Of a stretch of DNA of 64,000 nt, positions 15,102-29,879 are shown one piece after another. The notes below the pieces were generated by a model. It was not told the origin of the DNA. It worked only from the letters and a program-made list of their open reading frames with translations, and made no database searches. Every line of letters begins with the position of its first letter. Position 1 is the stretch's first letter. A program made the position numbers and the translations under genes. This DNA comes from Kryptolebias marmoratus (taxonomy: Eukaryota; Chordata; Actinopteri; Cyprinodontiformes; Rivulidae): contig NC_051433.1 in the NCBI RefSeq assembly GCF_001649575.2, positions 21,763,121 through 21,827,120 of the forward strand. The letters are read 5' to 3'.

Positions 15102-16284
15102 GTGAGTGCCGACGCGCAACGGACCGCTGTAGCAAATAACTTCGCGTCAACAGTGTTGTTTTCGACAGGTGGGCTCAGCGGAGAGGCTAGCTATCAGACA
15201 GCTAACCCGCCGTGGACATTTTGAGCGCGCTGACTTGTTTCGGGCAGACATTTGTTGGAGCTGTTTGCTAGCCTGCCTGCCAGCCAGCCAGCCATCCTGC
15301 GCCTTTAGCTCGGCACTTCCATTAGAGGTACAGCAAAAGACCACCTTTGTTTTCTTCTTCTTCTTCTTTTCTTTTAATTCGAAGGCACATCACACAGGTT
15401 GGTTCGCGATTTCTCAAGCTGCGTTTTACTTCTACATCTGCCAGCTGCATCGCTGTCGTTATGTAATTTTTCGCCACACACCTTGCTCAGCTAACGAAAT
15501 GTGTCTTAAAGTAGAAACTGTTGATAATTGTTACCTAGTTGGTCTTGTGACAAAAGTGTTTTTGAAGAAATAATACTATGAGTAGTATTTAAAAGTTGTC
15601 GTCGTTTGTTTCCTATGTAGCTGGGTCAAAAAAAAGGAAAGAATGGAGTTTTAGTCTATCCTGCTAACCTTGGAATTGGGGTAAAATGGACACATGACTC
15701 TGTCACGGTGTGTCAGGAGGAAACGGGGACAATCGGACGGGTCCGCTGGTTTGGTTTAGCTTGAACATTTTCCTGCTCGGGCTCTCGGTGTGCTAATCAT
15801 GCCTGCCAAGTCATGGTCCCGTTAGTCGTGTGTTTCTGGCCATGTGATCCGTCCCTGACACAGTGTCATGGGGTGCAGATTATGTTGGCCCTGCCTCGGG
15901 CAGTGACTTCTTGAAGAGACTCCAGAAGTTGGGAATCCACAACTCCTTTCAGTTTTGCCGTCTCCTTACCTGATTGGAATAATGATAATATATATATGTA
16001 TATGTATGTATGTGTGTGTGTGTGTGTGTTTACCCCCATCGGTAATAGGGTTTAGACTTTGTCCATTACAGCTTTATGAGGAGTTTATTATTGCGTAACA
16101 CACTAAAGTCAGAAGTGCTTTGTGATGACTTTTTTTTTCAGCTGGAGTAAATATGTTTATAGCAGCTCTAAGGTTTAAAAGCTGCACTTGGGGCAGAGTT
16201 CATTACATATGAGGAAGAATTAAAGAGGGATTTAATTTAAAGTGGATCAACCTAATCGATCCAGGAAACTACATAATTTAAGGA

Positions 16285-16720
16285 GGGGCATTCCTCGAAG
16301 GAATGCGTATCGCCCGCCACCTTTCACGTCAGAGTTTTGAGGGGCAGAGTTACAGCCGTTTTGGTCGAACCTTGTTAATGCCAAAGTCCACAATCTCATG
16401 TATTATTGTGGGATTTTTAGCGCTTGAAGTACGCGTTGAGGATGACTCTCAGCTACTGCCACACTAAATTTCCAGCCAAACGTCTGCAAAACTGACTTGA
16501 GTTCGAGTCGTTTTTGTGTTGCCTAAGGTTGATGAGACGTGGTGGCCATCTTGAACGGGGATAATCCCAGAAGTTACGCCCAGTGATTACTTTCTAAGAG
16601 TTTTATTTCAAGCCGTCCTCTGGTTCATGAGATCTTTTGGAAATGTCACAGACAAACGAACACACACGGGCAAAAACACTACAGCCTTTGTCAGCCTTTG
16701 TCAGCGGGTGATAAAAAACT
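16285..16720 (+). repeat. Rep-A dispersed repeat, near-complete copy
   Basis: The best plus-orientation copy. It begins with the palindromic head ATTCCTCGAAGGAATGCG at about 16290, then TATCGCCCGCC, GATGACTCTCAGCTACTGCC, 'GTGGCCATCTTGAACGGGG' and 'CTGGTTCATGAGATCTTTTG', and ends in CACACACGGGCAAAAACACT. It lies in the rab7a 5' intron. Confidence 0.8.
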
Positions 16721-17692
16721 CAACACTAGTTAGTTTGTTATAACAATTCTTAGTACCATTAAACAGTAAATGAAAACATTTACTGTTGATTCTTGGGTTT
16801 ATTTTTGGCAAGTCAGAAGAATGATAAAATAAAACAATCATACCAATGAACGTGCTCTCAGCAGGATAAACATCATTTCTTTGTATTCTTTTTTTATGGT
16901 ATAACTAAAAAAATCAGACAGAAGTGGTAAATGTAAGGTCAGCGCCAACATATCAGCATAAAATTAAAATAATTAGGCTTTTATTGATTCAAAGGGAAGC
17001 TAAAATGTTGCATTATAAATGTAAAAATCTAGTTTTTGTCAAAAGAAAAAGTAAAACAAAAAAACCCCTCAATCTCTGATTTCTATCTGAATGAGTCATC
17101 ACTTAATATTAAATGTCGTAAAATGTTTTTGAGCTGAGCAGTCGTTACAAGCCTCTGAGTGATACTTCGGTGTTTGATCACTCATTTTGTGAAGGTCTGC
17201 GGTGTTGGGCACTGTAACTTGGGCGACATTCGTCTTGCGATAATTTAGGGGCTCCAGATCACACCCCAACACGGAGCCAGACTCCTTTTGTCAGATGGTT
17301 CAGTTTCTGTGGATGACTCGTTCTGTTGCCCAACACATGACTGGTTAAAAAAAAAAAGAAATGTGTTCTTCGACATCCAAGCGTTCTGCAACATCTAGCT
17401 GCAATCTTTGAAATTCTTAAGTCTCATTAAGAAATAGCATCTGCTCAGTTCCTTCCTGTAAGCTGTTGCCGTTCCAGTTGCCCGGGCTTCGTCCAGGCAT
17501 CGTTGTTTGCAGACTCCACGCAGAATGCAGTTCAGCTCGTTGTTTCTTACTGTCAGCGGAGAAAGGCCAAGTGAAGGAAACGCTGCGCATTCCTGGAATG
17601 AGTCATTTTCTTTAGGGTGCATAAAGTGAAACTTCTGTGAAACCTGATGTTGACCCATGTGACAAGGCTGTCCCCAGCTAGAGTTCTGCTAG

Positions 17693-20746
<3,054 letters not shown>

Positions 20747-22095
20747 GGACTCTGAAGATCATCGGGGGGGAGTGGGGTCGCCCTCAACACCCTGTCTTGC
20801 CTTGTCTATTTACACCCTTCCCCATGGCCAACTGTGTTATGCCCTGAAGCCCACCATCCAAGCAGCATCCCACTCATAAAGTATATTACTACACAACGTG
20901 CTGCAGTCACTTCCTGTGTCAACAAAATCCACATTTTCTATAAAACGAGTCTCCTAGCCCAAAGAACACCTTAAGAAAACATGACATTTACCTGTATGAT
21001 GCTTGTTACTTCCCAGTGTTTCCCCTCGTTCCTTCATGATGGTTTGGGTTCATTTCATTCTCAGTTCCACATAAATTGCTGCTTTCACTCCCGATTTTGC
21101 TCCTGTCTGCTTTTATTTTGATACTTTCAGTGCAAAATTGAAACATCGCATCCATGTATTTGAAGGTTTTGATTTAGGTTAGACAAATTGTTTGTTTTTT
21201 TTAAAATCAAAGTTTAGTTATTTGTGGTGGTTGTTTTCTGTTTTTGACGGCCCATCACTGCTGCATGAACAAGGAAACCCCTGCTGGCCCATACTCATTT
21301 GTGTTGTGGCTTAAAATACTGTCACTCTCGAAAACACTTGTTACTATTGTTTCATACAAGCCTCACGAGAAGAAAAGGTTATTCATTGGGTACGTGTGTG
21401 TGTGTATGTATGCGTGAGAGAGAGAGAGAACTTGCACAAGTAGATTACAATAATATGCTGGTTATTAATTGGCAAAAAATAAGATTACAGTGCAACAAGT
21501 TCATCAAATATAACCTATTCACTTTTTTATCATACTATCATACTCGGTAAGTTCAACTTGTGGAGACGACTCATTTTGAGCCACAGTAATTGGTGTGATT
21601 GTCGCTCAGGTTGAGACTTGGCTCCATGATGTCAGCGCTGTTCCTTCACTTCAGGAACCACGGTTCTTCTTGTAATCTATTAGTCCATTCAGCATCTGAT
21701 GTGGGAACGAACCAAATCAGTGCAGCGTATCAATCTGCCTGACAGACCTTGAGATTTTCTTTCAAATGTCTTTTTGCTTTTAGCTTGTTCTTTTGTTTTT
21801 GTTTTGTTTTTTCCTGTCAACTATTGCGAGAATTTGTAAATCTGCGTACATCGTGTTGTAAATCTCCATATTTTGACTCTACAAGTTGCTTGTGTTGATG
21901 AACCATTTAAGTGCTTGACGTTTCTTTTTAACCAATCAGATCTTTAACTGCTTGTTTGTATTATGTTAGAAAGCATACATACTGTAACTCTGAAAGTTGG
22001 AAAATGTGGGGAAGTATTTGGCATTCATTATTATTACATATTAATATGATAAATGCACAGCATCTACATCGTTTCAAAATGTCTGTGTTTCAAGT

Positions 22096-22110
22096 AATAA
22101 AGATAATAAA
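22096..22110 (+). terminator. rab7a polyadenylation signals
   Basis: Two AATAAA hexamers (22096-22101 and 22105-22110), predicting cleavage at about 22120-22135 and a 3' UTR of roughly 1.4 kb. They face the hmces signals 34 bp away on the other strand. Confidence 0.6.
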
Positions 22111-22143
22111 ACTCTTGACTTAAGCATATGGTGTTTAAAGGGA

Positions 22144-22153
22144 TTTATTTATT
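22144..22153 (-). terminator. hmces polyadenylation signals
   Basis: Overlapping AATAAA hexamers on the minus strand (TTTATTTATT on plus), about 125 nt beyond the hmces stop codon. Cleavage is predicted in the same few tens of bases where rab7a transcripts should end. Confidence 0.6.
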
Positions 22154-22275
22154 AGTATTGAACTGTAAAAAATCCTTGTGCATGCAAAAAAAGGTGCAAA
22201 AACATGTAAACATCCTATGAAAATGAAGAGAAAATATAAACCTAGATGATCTGTCAATGTGCAGCACATTCAGAG

Positions 22276-24950
22276 TCACTTGGTCCTGGGTTTCTTGTTG
22301 GCCCCCTGAAGCCACAGTTGCAGAGCTCCTACGGACGCGTCCGTCCTCTCTGCCCTGCCGTCCCGCTCTTCTTTGCTCTCGCTCGTGAGGGACTCTTTCC
22401 TCTTTGCGGAGCCGCTGCTGGACAGCCAGCTCATCATCATCTTGCTGCTTGCTGTGGGTTTGGGCTCCTGTAAACAAACCAAAAGGTCAAACCTGCCAGA
22501 TGAAAACCTTTCTCTCTGGGCCGTTCTGTTATGGTTTCTGACCGCAGTTCGGGAAACACCCAGTTGATACCTTTTTCCTGTTGAGGTCCACCGGCTGGAG
22601 GCACTCGGGGGAGTTGTTGCGCGAGTTGTTGACGAGAGAGGACACGGGGTGAAAAGTCAAGGTGTTTTTCGACTGCAGCAGCTTCAAGGCGTCTAGAGAC
22701 TTCACCGCGCCAAAATCGAGCCATCTCCTTACTTCTTCTTCTCCGTCCAGGATCGCTGGCATCCTGAAACAGACCCAGGAAGCCATTTATGAAGTTCTAG
22801 GGACTCGAAGGAAAGGAAATAAGCTCTGTTACGAGCTGTTCGTACCGATCGTGAATGCTTTCCAGGTTGGGAGACGCATTCACAGTGATGACGCTGTACG
22901 AGTACAGGGGCTCTCCACCGGCTGGTGGCGTCCAGCAGTCAAACACTCCAGCCATAGTCAGCAGCCTCCACCCTGTCCACTCTGATGGTGCTTCTCTATC
23001 CTTGCCAACATAAAAAAAACAGGGACTCTTTTTATTTTGACAGTTCTTAGAATGATACTGACGTCTAAGCCTGATGTATAAAGTTGTGTGTTGCATGAAA
23101 TTCTAACATCAAAGAAAACAACCTGAAGACTTTTGTTTTACCCTTGCCACAGTTACTTCTTTTTACTTTCATAAAAAGAAAACGTTCGAAATGCAGCTGT
23201 TGCAATAAAAGCGCAAACCTCTGACGAACCAGGAGAGGTCTCGCCCGGAGGGTACAAAATATTTGATTTCTCTTCACTGCAAACCGGAGGCATGGGGTCA
23301 TCCTGATCCTCTTTTTTATCCTGGCTGGGCCCCTTAGTCTGGGGGAAGTAGATGAAGAAAGGCTGCTTCTCTTTTTCCCTCCTCTGCCACTCATAAAACC
23401 CATCAGCCAGGATGACACAGCGCTGCCCCTTCAGCAGGGGATCCTTTAAAAAAAAGAAAAATTCAAAACCTTTGACTTCTTCGACAATTGACTAAAAGCT
23501 TGAACACAGAGTAGGTGGTTTTCTACCTTGTATGACTTCTTCTCGAGTATGTTCTCACTGCGACAGTTACTGGTGCTGTACTGCATCTTGCCGGTGTCGT
23601 TCTCCCTGAACCAGGCAGGTATTAGGCCCCAGCGCATGGAAACCAAAACACGTTCATCCACAGGAGCATTCTGAGGAAACAATCAAAGCACAACGCAAAC
23701 ATTTACACAACACAAAGGCTAACTCATCATAAAATCCACTCGGACAGAATCAGGTCTCTGCAGCTTTGTTTTTATGTTGCTGAGGTGATACAAATAAATG
23801 AGGAAATGTGTGAATATTCTTTTAGATCGCACTGAACAGTGTATGTTACTGTACAGAAGCTCACAGGAAGCTATTTGTTTGTATAGATTAGACCAAAAGC
23901 GAACACGTTCAGTTCAGTACAACACAATCAGACTCAATTTGTTTGTAATGAAGTAATTAATTTTTAAGTCATCAGGTTGCACCTAACATTCACTTCGATA
24001 GAATAAACAATTAAAGGCCCATTCCTTGAAGGAATATGCCTGTCTCCCATTTTGGACAAAGATCATCTAATTCTGAGAAATGACAGAGTCATAGCTGGTT
24101 TGGTCAAATCTTGTAAACAATGTTTTGCCTGCAGATGTAAATCCAATTACTTTCTGAGTTTTATTAAAATCCACTCAGTGATCCATGAGATTTTTTTTCT
24201 AACAGGCAAACAGGGCTGACGGCAACACTTGTTTAGCAAATTATATATATATAATATATATTGTTATTATATATATTATATATCACGCAGAGTGTAGTGC
24301 TCAAAAGTATGTGTTGGGGACTACTCTCGGCTGCTGCCACACCAAATATTTTAACCATATCTGTAAAACTGACTGAGTTATAGCCACTTTCGTCCTGCTT
24401 AAGGTCAGTTGGCTGTGGCAGCCATCTTAATTCGGGTTGACTTGACTCCAAAGATTAATCAGGTGTAGATGCACATCCAGTTATTACCTCCTACAAGTTT
24501 CATTAAAAACTGTCCAACGGTTCATGAGATATTTTGCTAACAGCTAATAACCATGTAGTCATTGACTCCTTTAACAGGACAGAAGACATTATTAATCTTT
24601 AAATATTACAGCATCCTCAGGTGGGTACAGGTGATGATTTGGCGCGCTGCAGTTTGAACTTCGTCACGCGCTGATGCGCACCGTCAGCCGGGGTGAAGCC
24701 CATTATAACGGCTATAACATCTGCACAGGTGCAGCACATCGACTTAATTAGCTCCGGAGACCTTTTCGAGGTGCCTGTGGGACACCAGGACCGGGCTCGT
24801 GGACTGCGGGCTCTTGTTATAGGACGGTCGGTATCTGTCCGCGTCCCCGTCCCTCCAGCGGGGCCGTCTCCGCTGCCCGCCCCGGTCCCTGTAGGCGCAG
24901 GCTCGACTCACTTCGTCCGGGGCGAGAGTGCACGCAGTTCGTCCACACAT
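22276..24950 (-). CDS. hmces: HMCES, SRAP-domain abasic-site crosslinking protein
   Basis: Minus-strand exons 24950-24762, 23670-23527, 23443-23219, 23000-22846, 22763-22571 and 22467-22276 give 365 aa in one frame (human about 354). HMCES covalently traps abasic sites in single-stranded DNA at replication forks, forming a DNA-protein crosslink through Cys2, which becomes N-terminal after Met removal. The protein begins MCGRTAC, so Cys2 is present. SRAP blocks follow: [37 protein letters not shown] with the conserved Glu, [13 protein letters not shown] and IHDRMPAIL with the conserved His. The C-terminal tail is basic and carries an ALQLWLQG motif near the end, comparable to the C-terminal LLEQWL of the human protein. 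Residues of the active site all appear intact. Intron 1 contains two Rep-A copies. Its 5' end faces the decayed LINE about 0.5 kb away. Confidence 0.97.
24011..24215 (+). repeat. Rep-A copy with internal deletion
   Basis: The palindromic head ATTCCTTGAAGGAAT at about 24021 and the 'TTCTGAGAAATGACAGAGTC' block are followed abruptly by the tail (AGATGTAAATCCAATTAC ... CCATGAGATT). The middle is missing. It lies in hmces intron 1. Confidence 0.75.
24241..24285. repeat. (TA)n microsatellite
   Basis: AT-only alternating tract between two Rep-A copies. It is able to form a hairpin. Confidence 0.9.
24290..24552 (+). repeat. Rep-A dispersed repeat, partial copy
   Basis: Headless copy with GTTGGGGACTACTCTCGGCT, 'AAACTGACTGAGTTATAGCC', 'GGCAGCCATCTTAATTCGGG' and the end CATGAGATATTTTGCTAACA. 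It is in tandem with the preceding copy inside hmces intron 1. Confidence 0.75.
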
Positions 24951-25039
24951 GTCCCAGAGCTGAAACACAGCGGGCCGACACGGATTGGGACAAACAGCAC
25001 GTTAGCTTGACCTGCTCGAACCAAAACACAGCTTTCTTA

Positions 25040-25424
25040 CTGTGAAGACTTTCAGAACACGACTCGACTCACCTTTTTTTGTTTTTCACTGCGGCTAGCT
25101 TGATAGCAGTAGTTTTTCAATGTTTCGACGTATATCACAAGGGGGAAAACCAGTGTGTCTTCTGTGTTGTGAGCTGGTATTTAGCTGTGGTGTGTTTGAA
25201 TCTAGTTCGGATATTTGCCTGGGCAGGGACTGAAACGACTGTTCATTGGGGTGTACCCCATTCAATCGCCGGCTCACGTGACGGCGCACCGCGCAGTGGC
25301 AGAAACTTTTCTTTACGTTAAAGAGATAAACTCCTCTCTCGCGGCTCCTCGTCACTTCCAGCTGGGTCATGCGCCGGCGCACTGATAAGGAGTGTTCCTT
25401 CAATCCATCCTGGAGCAAAGATGG
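25040..25424. other. hmces upstream region
   Basis: GC-rich at 25190-25400, consistent with an hmces promoter and CpG-rich flank (CGCGGCTCCTCGTCACTTCC). An AAGATGGCGAC YY1-like word lies at about 25419. No gene seen. Confidence 0.45.
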
Positions 25425-27895
25425 CGACAGGTTACGCAAACCAATAGCAAGTAATGGAGAGAATGATAAATGAACGATTGAGTTACTTTGTTGAGAAGAA
25501 GAGTTATTTATCAACATTTCAAAGTGGATTTAGAAAAGGTAGAAACACTTTGGATCCTGTTTTATGTTTAGAACATGAAATCAAAAAAGGGCAAGTTAAT
25601 AAGGATAGTGTTGGCTGTCTTTTTATTGATCGAGAGAAAGCTTATAATAAAATGTGGAAGGAAGTTTTTTTTTTTATTAAAGTAAAAAAAGTTGGGAATT
25701 GGGGGTTCAATGTTTTATTGGATAAAAGATTTTTTACAAGATCGATCAATACAAGTAAGAATAGGACAACGTTTTTCAGATAATGTTTTTGTTGAAAATG
25801 GTACTCCTCAGGGAAGTGTAGTGAGTTTCTTTCTATTATGATTAATGATATGTTTGATAAGTTAGAGAATGGAATGGGTTGTTCATTATTTGCTGATGAT
25901 GGAGCAATATGGAAGAGGGGTAAAAATTTAACTTTTTTTGTTAACAAGCTACAAGAAACAATTAATGAAATAGAAGACTGGTCCTTTAAATGGGGATTCA
26001 AAATTTCTATAGATAAAACAGACTATTTTTTTATGAGGAGAAAAGTTTCTGAAAATTTAAAATTCCGAATATATAATCATGATTTTGGAAAGAGTAAAGC
26101 AATTTAAGTTTTTAGGTTTATGGTAAGATGAAAAACATACTTGGAAGGTGCATATTCAGAAAGCAATGGATAAATATAAGAGTGTTTTAAATGTAATGGG
26201 GTGTCTGGGGACCTGAAAGGACAGCATTGAAATCAACACAGGTTTAATACGATCCGTATTTGATAATGGCAGTATAGTGTTTGGGTCAGCATCAGTTACA
26301 TTACTCAAAAACTGAGATAATATTCAGTATCAAACCTTGATATTATGTGCAGGTGCCATCAGAACAACTCCAACATCAGCTTTACGGGTAGAAATGGGAG
26401 AAATGCCACTTCAGCTCAGAAGATCACAAATACTTTCAACTTACTGGTGTCATTTAAAGGGTCATAATAAAAATCATCCATGTCAAGAGATTTTTAAACT
26501 GAGCTAGAAAAAGAAATTAAATTCTTTAGGCTGGACTGTGGAGAACATTATAAAGGATTTTGATTTTTCTCAAATAAATATCAGTCAAACAGTTCCTCAA
26601 TCACCAGTTCACGCATCTCTTTTACCTCGTAGTGTTGTTGATTTCACTTTGTTGGAAAAACGTAAAAAAGAAAACATATCAGATCCATATTCAGTACAAG
26701 CATATTTAGATTATAAGGATTATGGATATGTCCAAATTTATGTGGATGCGTCAAAACCCAAATAACAGTAATGGGGTTTCATTCATTGCTCCGGAATTCA
26801 GTTTCAAAACAGGTAAAAGAGTTACTGATTGAGTCTCAGTTTACACAGGAGAGATGATTGGAACCATTTTAGCTTTGGGATGGATTGAGGAAGTTCGTCC
26901 ATTAAGAAGTGTAATATGTTCAGATTCAAGTTATATTCATTGAAAAATAATCATTCAGGAAGCAGACCAGACCTTTTATTAGAAATTCAGTTATTAATTT
27001 ATACAATTCAAGCGATGGGTTTATTAGTTACTTTTATCTGAATACGGTCACATAAAGGAGTAAAAGGAAATGAGCTGGCAGATAAATATGCAAAACAAGC
27101 AACAAGAAATACTTCCACTGATATGTTGGTAGCATTCAGTAAAAGAGAAATCAAATCATAAACAAAAGGTCGGGAAGAAGAAAGAATGGGCAGGTGGCTT
27201 TATAGCATTCAAAGGAAAGTTGGTATAATGAGGAGAACAGGGCGAAATAAAAAGGAGGAAACAATTATATCCAGATTACGTTTTGGTCATACAAGGTTAA
27301 ATAATACATTATTAAAAATGGGAAAACATCCTACAGGGAAGTTTGATTTTTGTTTTCAAGAAGAGACAGTGAAATATGTTTTATTGTTCTGCCCCAAATA
27401 TTCAGCTGAGAGAAGGGAACTGGTACGTAGATTACAGGACAACAAACTGCAGCTGAATATACAAGACCTTTTGGATAAACTTTTCACTTCTGAGTCGTAT
27501 TGGTTTTTTGTTAAGGTGCCTTAAAAAGACAAAATTAATAGAGAGAATATAGTTGTTTTTTGTTTGTTTGTTTTAAAATCTGTGTAATATAGTGTAACAC
27601 TTTCCCTGGTTATGCGTGGTAACTCACACAAAGGGTGACTCTCGTTGAAATTTGATTACAATCGCTGTTGTCGGCCGCAGCCACGCCATACTGACCAACA
27701 CACACAGAGGTTATTTTCTTTTCCCCTCCCTTTTCTTTCCCAGCCTTCTCTACCTCCTGTCGTAAACTGTCGTGAACAACTAACTACAGAACATGCTACA
27801 ATATATTTGGCATCCCGATCCACACTCCATTCCAGTAGATTGCGTTAATAATGCACATCTAAATGTTGCTTGGCAACCGCCATAAAAGGAGAAGA
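25425..27895 (+). mobile_element. decayed 5'-truncated I-clade (Nimb-like) LINE
   Basis: Broken ORFs read as a non-LTR reverse transcriptase followed by RNase H. Reverse transcriptase blocks: FQSGFRKGRNT, CLFIDREKAYNKMWKE, NGTPQGSV, and the catalytic FADDGAIWKRG. RNase H remnants: YVDASKP, YTGEM, a CSDS block and KGVKGNELADKYAKQA. Such an RT-RNase H order is typical of the I clade. A distal TRLNNTLLKMGKHPTGKFDFC segment and a 3' UTR ending AACCGCCATAAAAGGAGAAG complete it. The endonuclease domain is absent and several stops and frameshifts interrupt it, so it is a dead relic. The first 20 bp read like the conserved motif before VMERMI with a small deletion. Family name is from recalled similarity. 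Confidence 0.85.
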
Positions 27896-27920
27896 GTTGC
27901 TTCTCATTTCTTAAACAACC

Positions 27921-28020
27921 ATGTCAGAAGACACATCCCATGGTCGTGGAAAAGATGTCAGTCTGTTTGAGAAGGGTCAAATCATCGGCATGCATCCAGC
28001 AGAGAAAACATCTAAGCTGT
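27921..28020 (+). pseudogene. Tc1/mariner transposase N-terminal scrap
   Basis: The frame from the ATG at 27921 reads HGRGKDVSLFEKGQIIGMHP, matching the first helix-turn-helix of Tc1-like transposases (K-D-L-S-x-F-x-R-G-x-I-V-x-x). It then stops resembling the family near TSKL. No catalytic DDE domain or terminal repeat was found, so this is a small fragment. Confidence 0.6.
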
Positions 28021-28490
28021 CACTCTCCCGTTTCCTCCCTTCCTCACTCCCTCCACATCCCTCCCTCCTCCTCTGATGTTTAATGTTGCTCCCTTCCTCC
28101 TTCCCACTTTGTATACCTTCAGTTTGGTTATCTTAGCTATTATCATCTTGGCCTTTCATTAAAATGATTTTAACTCATAGCTGGCCTTCGGTACTTTTAG
28201 TTAGCCTTAGTTACCTTTTGGTTTAGTTTAGTTTTAATTTTAACTTTATTATGATTTCATTTAGATTATCTTAGCTCATATGTGTCGTATTTAGTGTCTC
28301 ATGGTTTAGATATGTTTAGTTTCATGATTTCATTTAGATTATCCTAGTAGATATTATTAGAGATATATAGTAGATATAACCCTATAGTTGTGTGTGTTTT
28401 GACTTTGTATTTTTGTGTTCACACGTTGTAAAGCACTTTGTATAACCTTGTTGCTGAAAAGTGCTATATAAATAAATTTGACTTGACTAG
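28020..28490 (+). mobile_element. LINE-like 3' tail fragment
   Basis: The segment ends GTAAAGCACTTTGTATAACC then AAAAGTGCTATATAAATAAA and TTGACTTGACT, a 3' tail shared by many vertebrate L2/RTE-type retroposons. The upstream part is C/T-rich and then TTTAG-rich. No coding part was recognised. Boundaries are approximate. Confidence 0.5.
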
Positions 28491-28795
28491 ACTTTTCTCC
28501 CTTCTAACTTCAGAAAAAATAAAGCAAATATCTCCAAAATTATGGGAGCGAGCAGCCATGATGAGAACTATTTCTAAACTAAAACATATGATTACATATT
28601 CTCCATCAGTTATTTGAGAGGGAGCCTGGCACAGTTTGTTCCCTCTAAGTTTAGAAAAGAGAGTAAACATCTCTACAACATCACAGTGATCGGCCATATT
28701 GAAAGGTATTTGCAAACAAAAATACCTTTAAGGTTAGTTATTGTCTAATACGTTTAGCAATTGTTTAAAAGTCCCCAAAAACTATTTGGAGTCGA

Positions 28796-29235
28796 CTCTG
28801 TCTGTTAGCAAAATATCTCATAAACCACTGAATTTTAATGAAAATTGCAGAAAGTTTAATGATGTCCATCTACATGTGATTAACTTCATGAAACTTTCAG
28901 GAAGCAATCCTTGAGTGTTTATTTGTAACTAATTGACTTTTGGTGCCAGCCCAGTTCAAGAAGGCGTCCAGAGCTAATCGACCTGAGCCAACACAAAGAC
29001 GGCTTGTCAGTTTCACAAATACTGAGTAAAAATTTGACGAGGTAGTAGCTGAGAATCAATCACAACGGGCTCGCTGAGCGTGACATCTCGCGATAGCTTG
29101 TTGCACGAGGCATGTCGCGCACGACGATGTTTTGTTTTATTTATTTATTTATTTATTTTAAGGTGACCAAAGCAGCTTCAGCTCCTTCCTTCCTCAGCTT
29201 TAGCTGAAGGCGGCGGGCGATATGTGTTTCCTCCC
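28796..29235 (-). repeat. Rep-A dispersed repeat, minus orientation
   Basis: Reads from TCTGTTAGCAAAATATCTCA through TTGGTGCCAGCCCAGTTCAA and GTAGTAGCTGAGAATCAATC to GGCGGCGGGCGATATGTG. A (TTTA)n run interrupts it at about 29138-29160. It ends just before the ttll3 promoter. Confidence 0.75.
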
Positions 29236-29287
29236 ATGACCGCCTTAACTTGTTTTACCGCCGTGTCCGAGGAGCGGCTTTATGGAG

Positions 29288-29301
29288 GTTGCCATGGCAA
29301 C
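29288..29301. promoter_or_regulatory. RFX X-box, presumed ttll3 promoter
   Basis: A perfect 14-bp palindrome, GTTGCCATGGCAAC, matches the X-box consensus (GTNRCC, short spacer, RGYAAC) bound by RFX factors that control ciliary genes. It lies in a GC-richer stretch about 0.5 kb upstream of the first ttll3 coding exon. TTLL3 acts on ciliary tubulin, so site and gene function agree. Confidence 0.6.
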
Positions 29302-29800
29302 AGTAAACACGCTAACAGCCGGTGACACCGTGCGGTGGTTCCTACGGTGAAACTCCAGGTGTCACACCGGCGGCAGGTACAGTGTTGACACAGCTGACAA
29401 AAGGACCTCTAACCTCTGTTTACTGCGACACAACATCCTGCTGACAGTGGTCGGTGCTTTTTATTTACATGAATGGTTTTTAAATGTCAGCAGCCTGTTT
29501 GTTTGTTTTACTGTCTCAGCTTATACTTTGACTTGTTGAGGTTTTAATATCAGAGATGCAGTGTCAGGATATTTTCCTTGTTGGGTTAAGTTGTCCAGTT
29601 CTGAGCTTTTGTTAAACCAGTCACTTAAGGAAAGAATCACACCCTTTGTGGTGCTGGGTGGAAACCAGGTTGTCTCCTGCAAAGCAACCTGACCCCACAG
29701 CACGTGGACAGGGACTGAGCAACAACACCAGCAGTCAGGGACCAGCAAAGCTCTACCACTGCTATGATTTGTCACTTGGTTGTCTTTGTCTTCTTTGCAG

Positions 29801-29872
29801 TTCTGAGTGTCCAACCAAACTGAAGAAACAACAACAACAACAATGGTTCCTCTGCTGAAGAATGAGAGTTAA
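29801..29872 (+). promoter_or_regulatory. ttll3 5' leader with 9-codon uORF
   Basis: An acceptor TGTCTTCTTTGCAG ends at 29800. The first ATG after it (29843) has a strong context (ACAATGG) and encodes MVPLLKNES before TAA at 29870-29872. It overlaps the in-frame ATG at 29862 and ends 7 bases before the ATG at 29880. If the exon model is right, scanning ribosomes meet this uORF first. Confidence 0.4.
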
Positions 29873-29879
29873 TGTCAGC

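Noticed and set aside
25095..25517. 140-residue minus-strand frame upstream of hmces
   Set aside because: It crosses the hmces promoter flank and the LINE border. Composition is not protein-like and no domain is recognisable.
27865..27877. X-box-like GTTGCTTGGCAAC upstream of ttll3
   Set aside because: It lies in the 3' UTR end of the decayed LINE, whose fish relatives carry similar GCCAACCGCC palindromes, so it is not a promoter signal.
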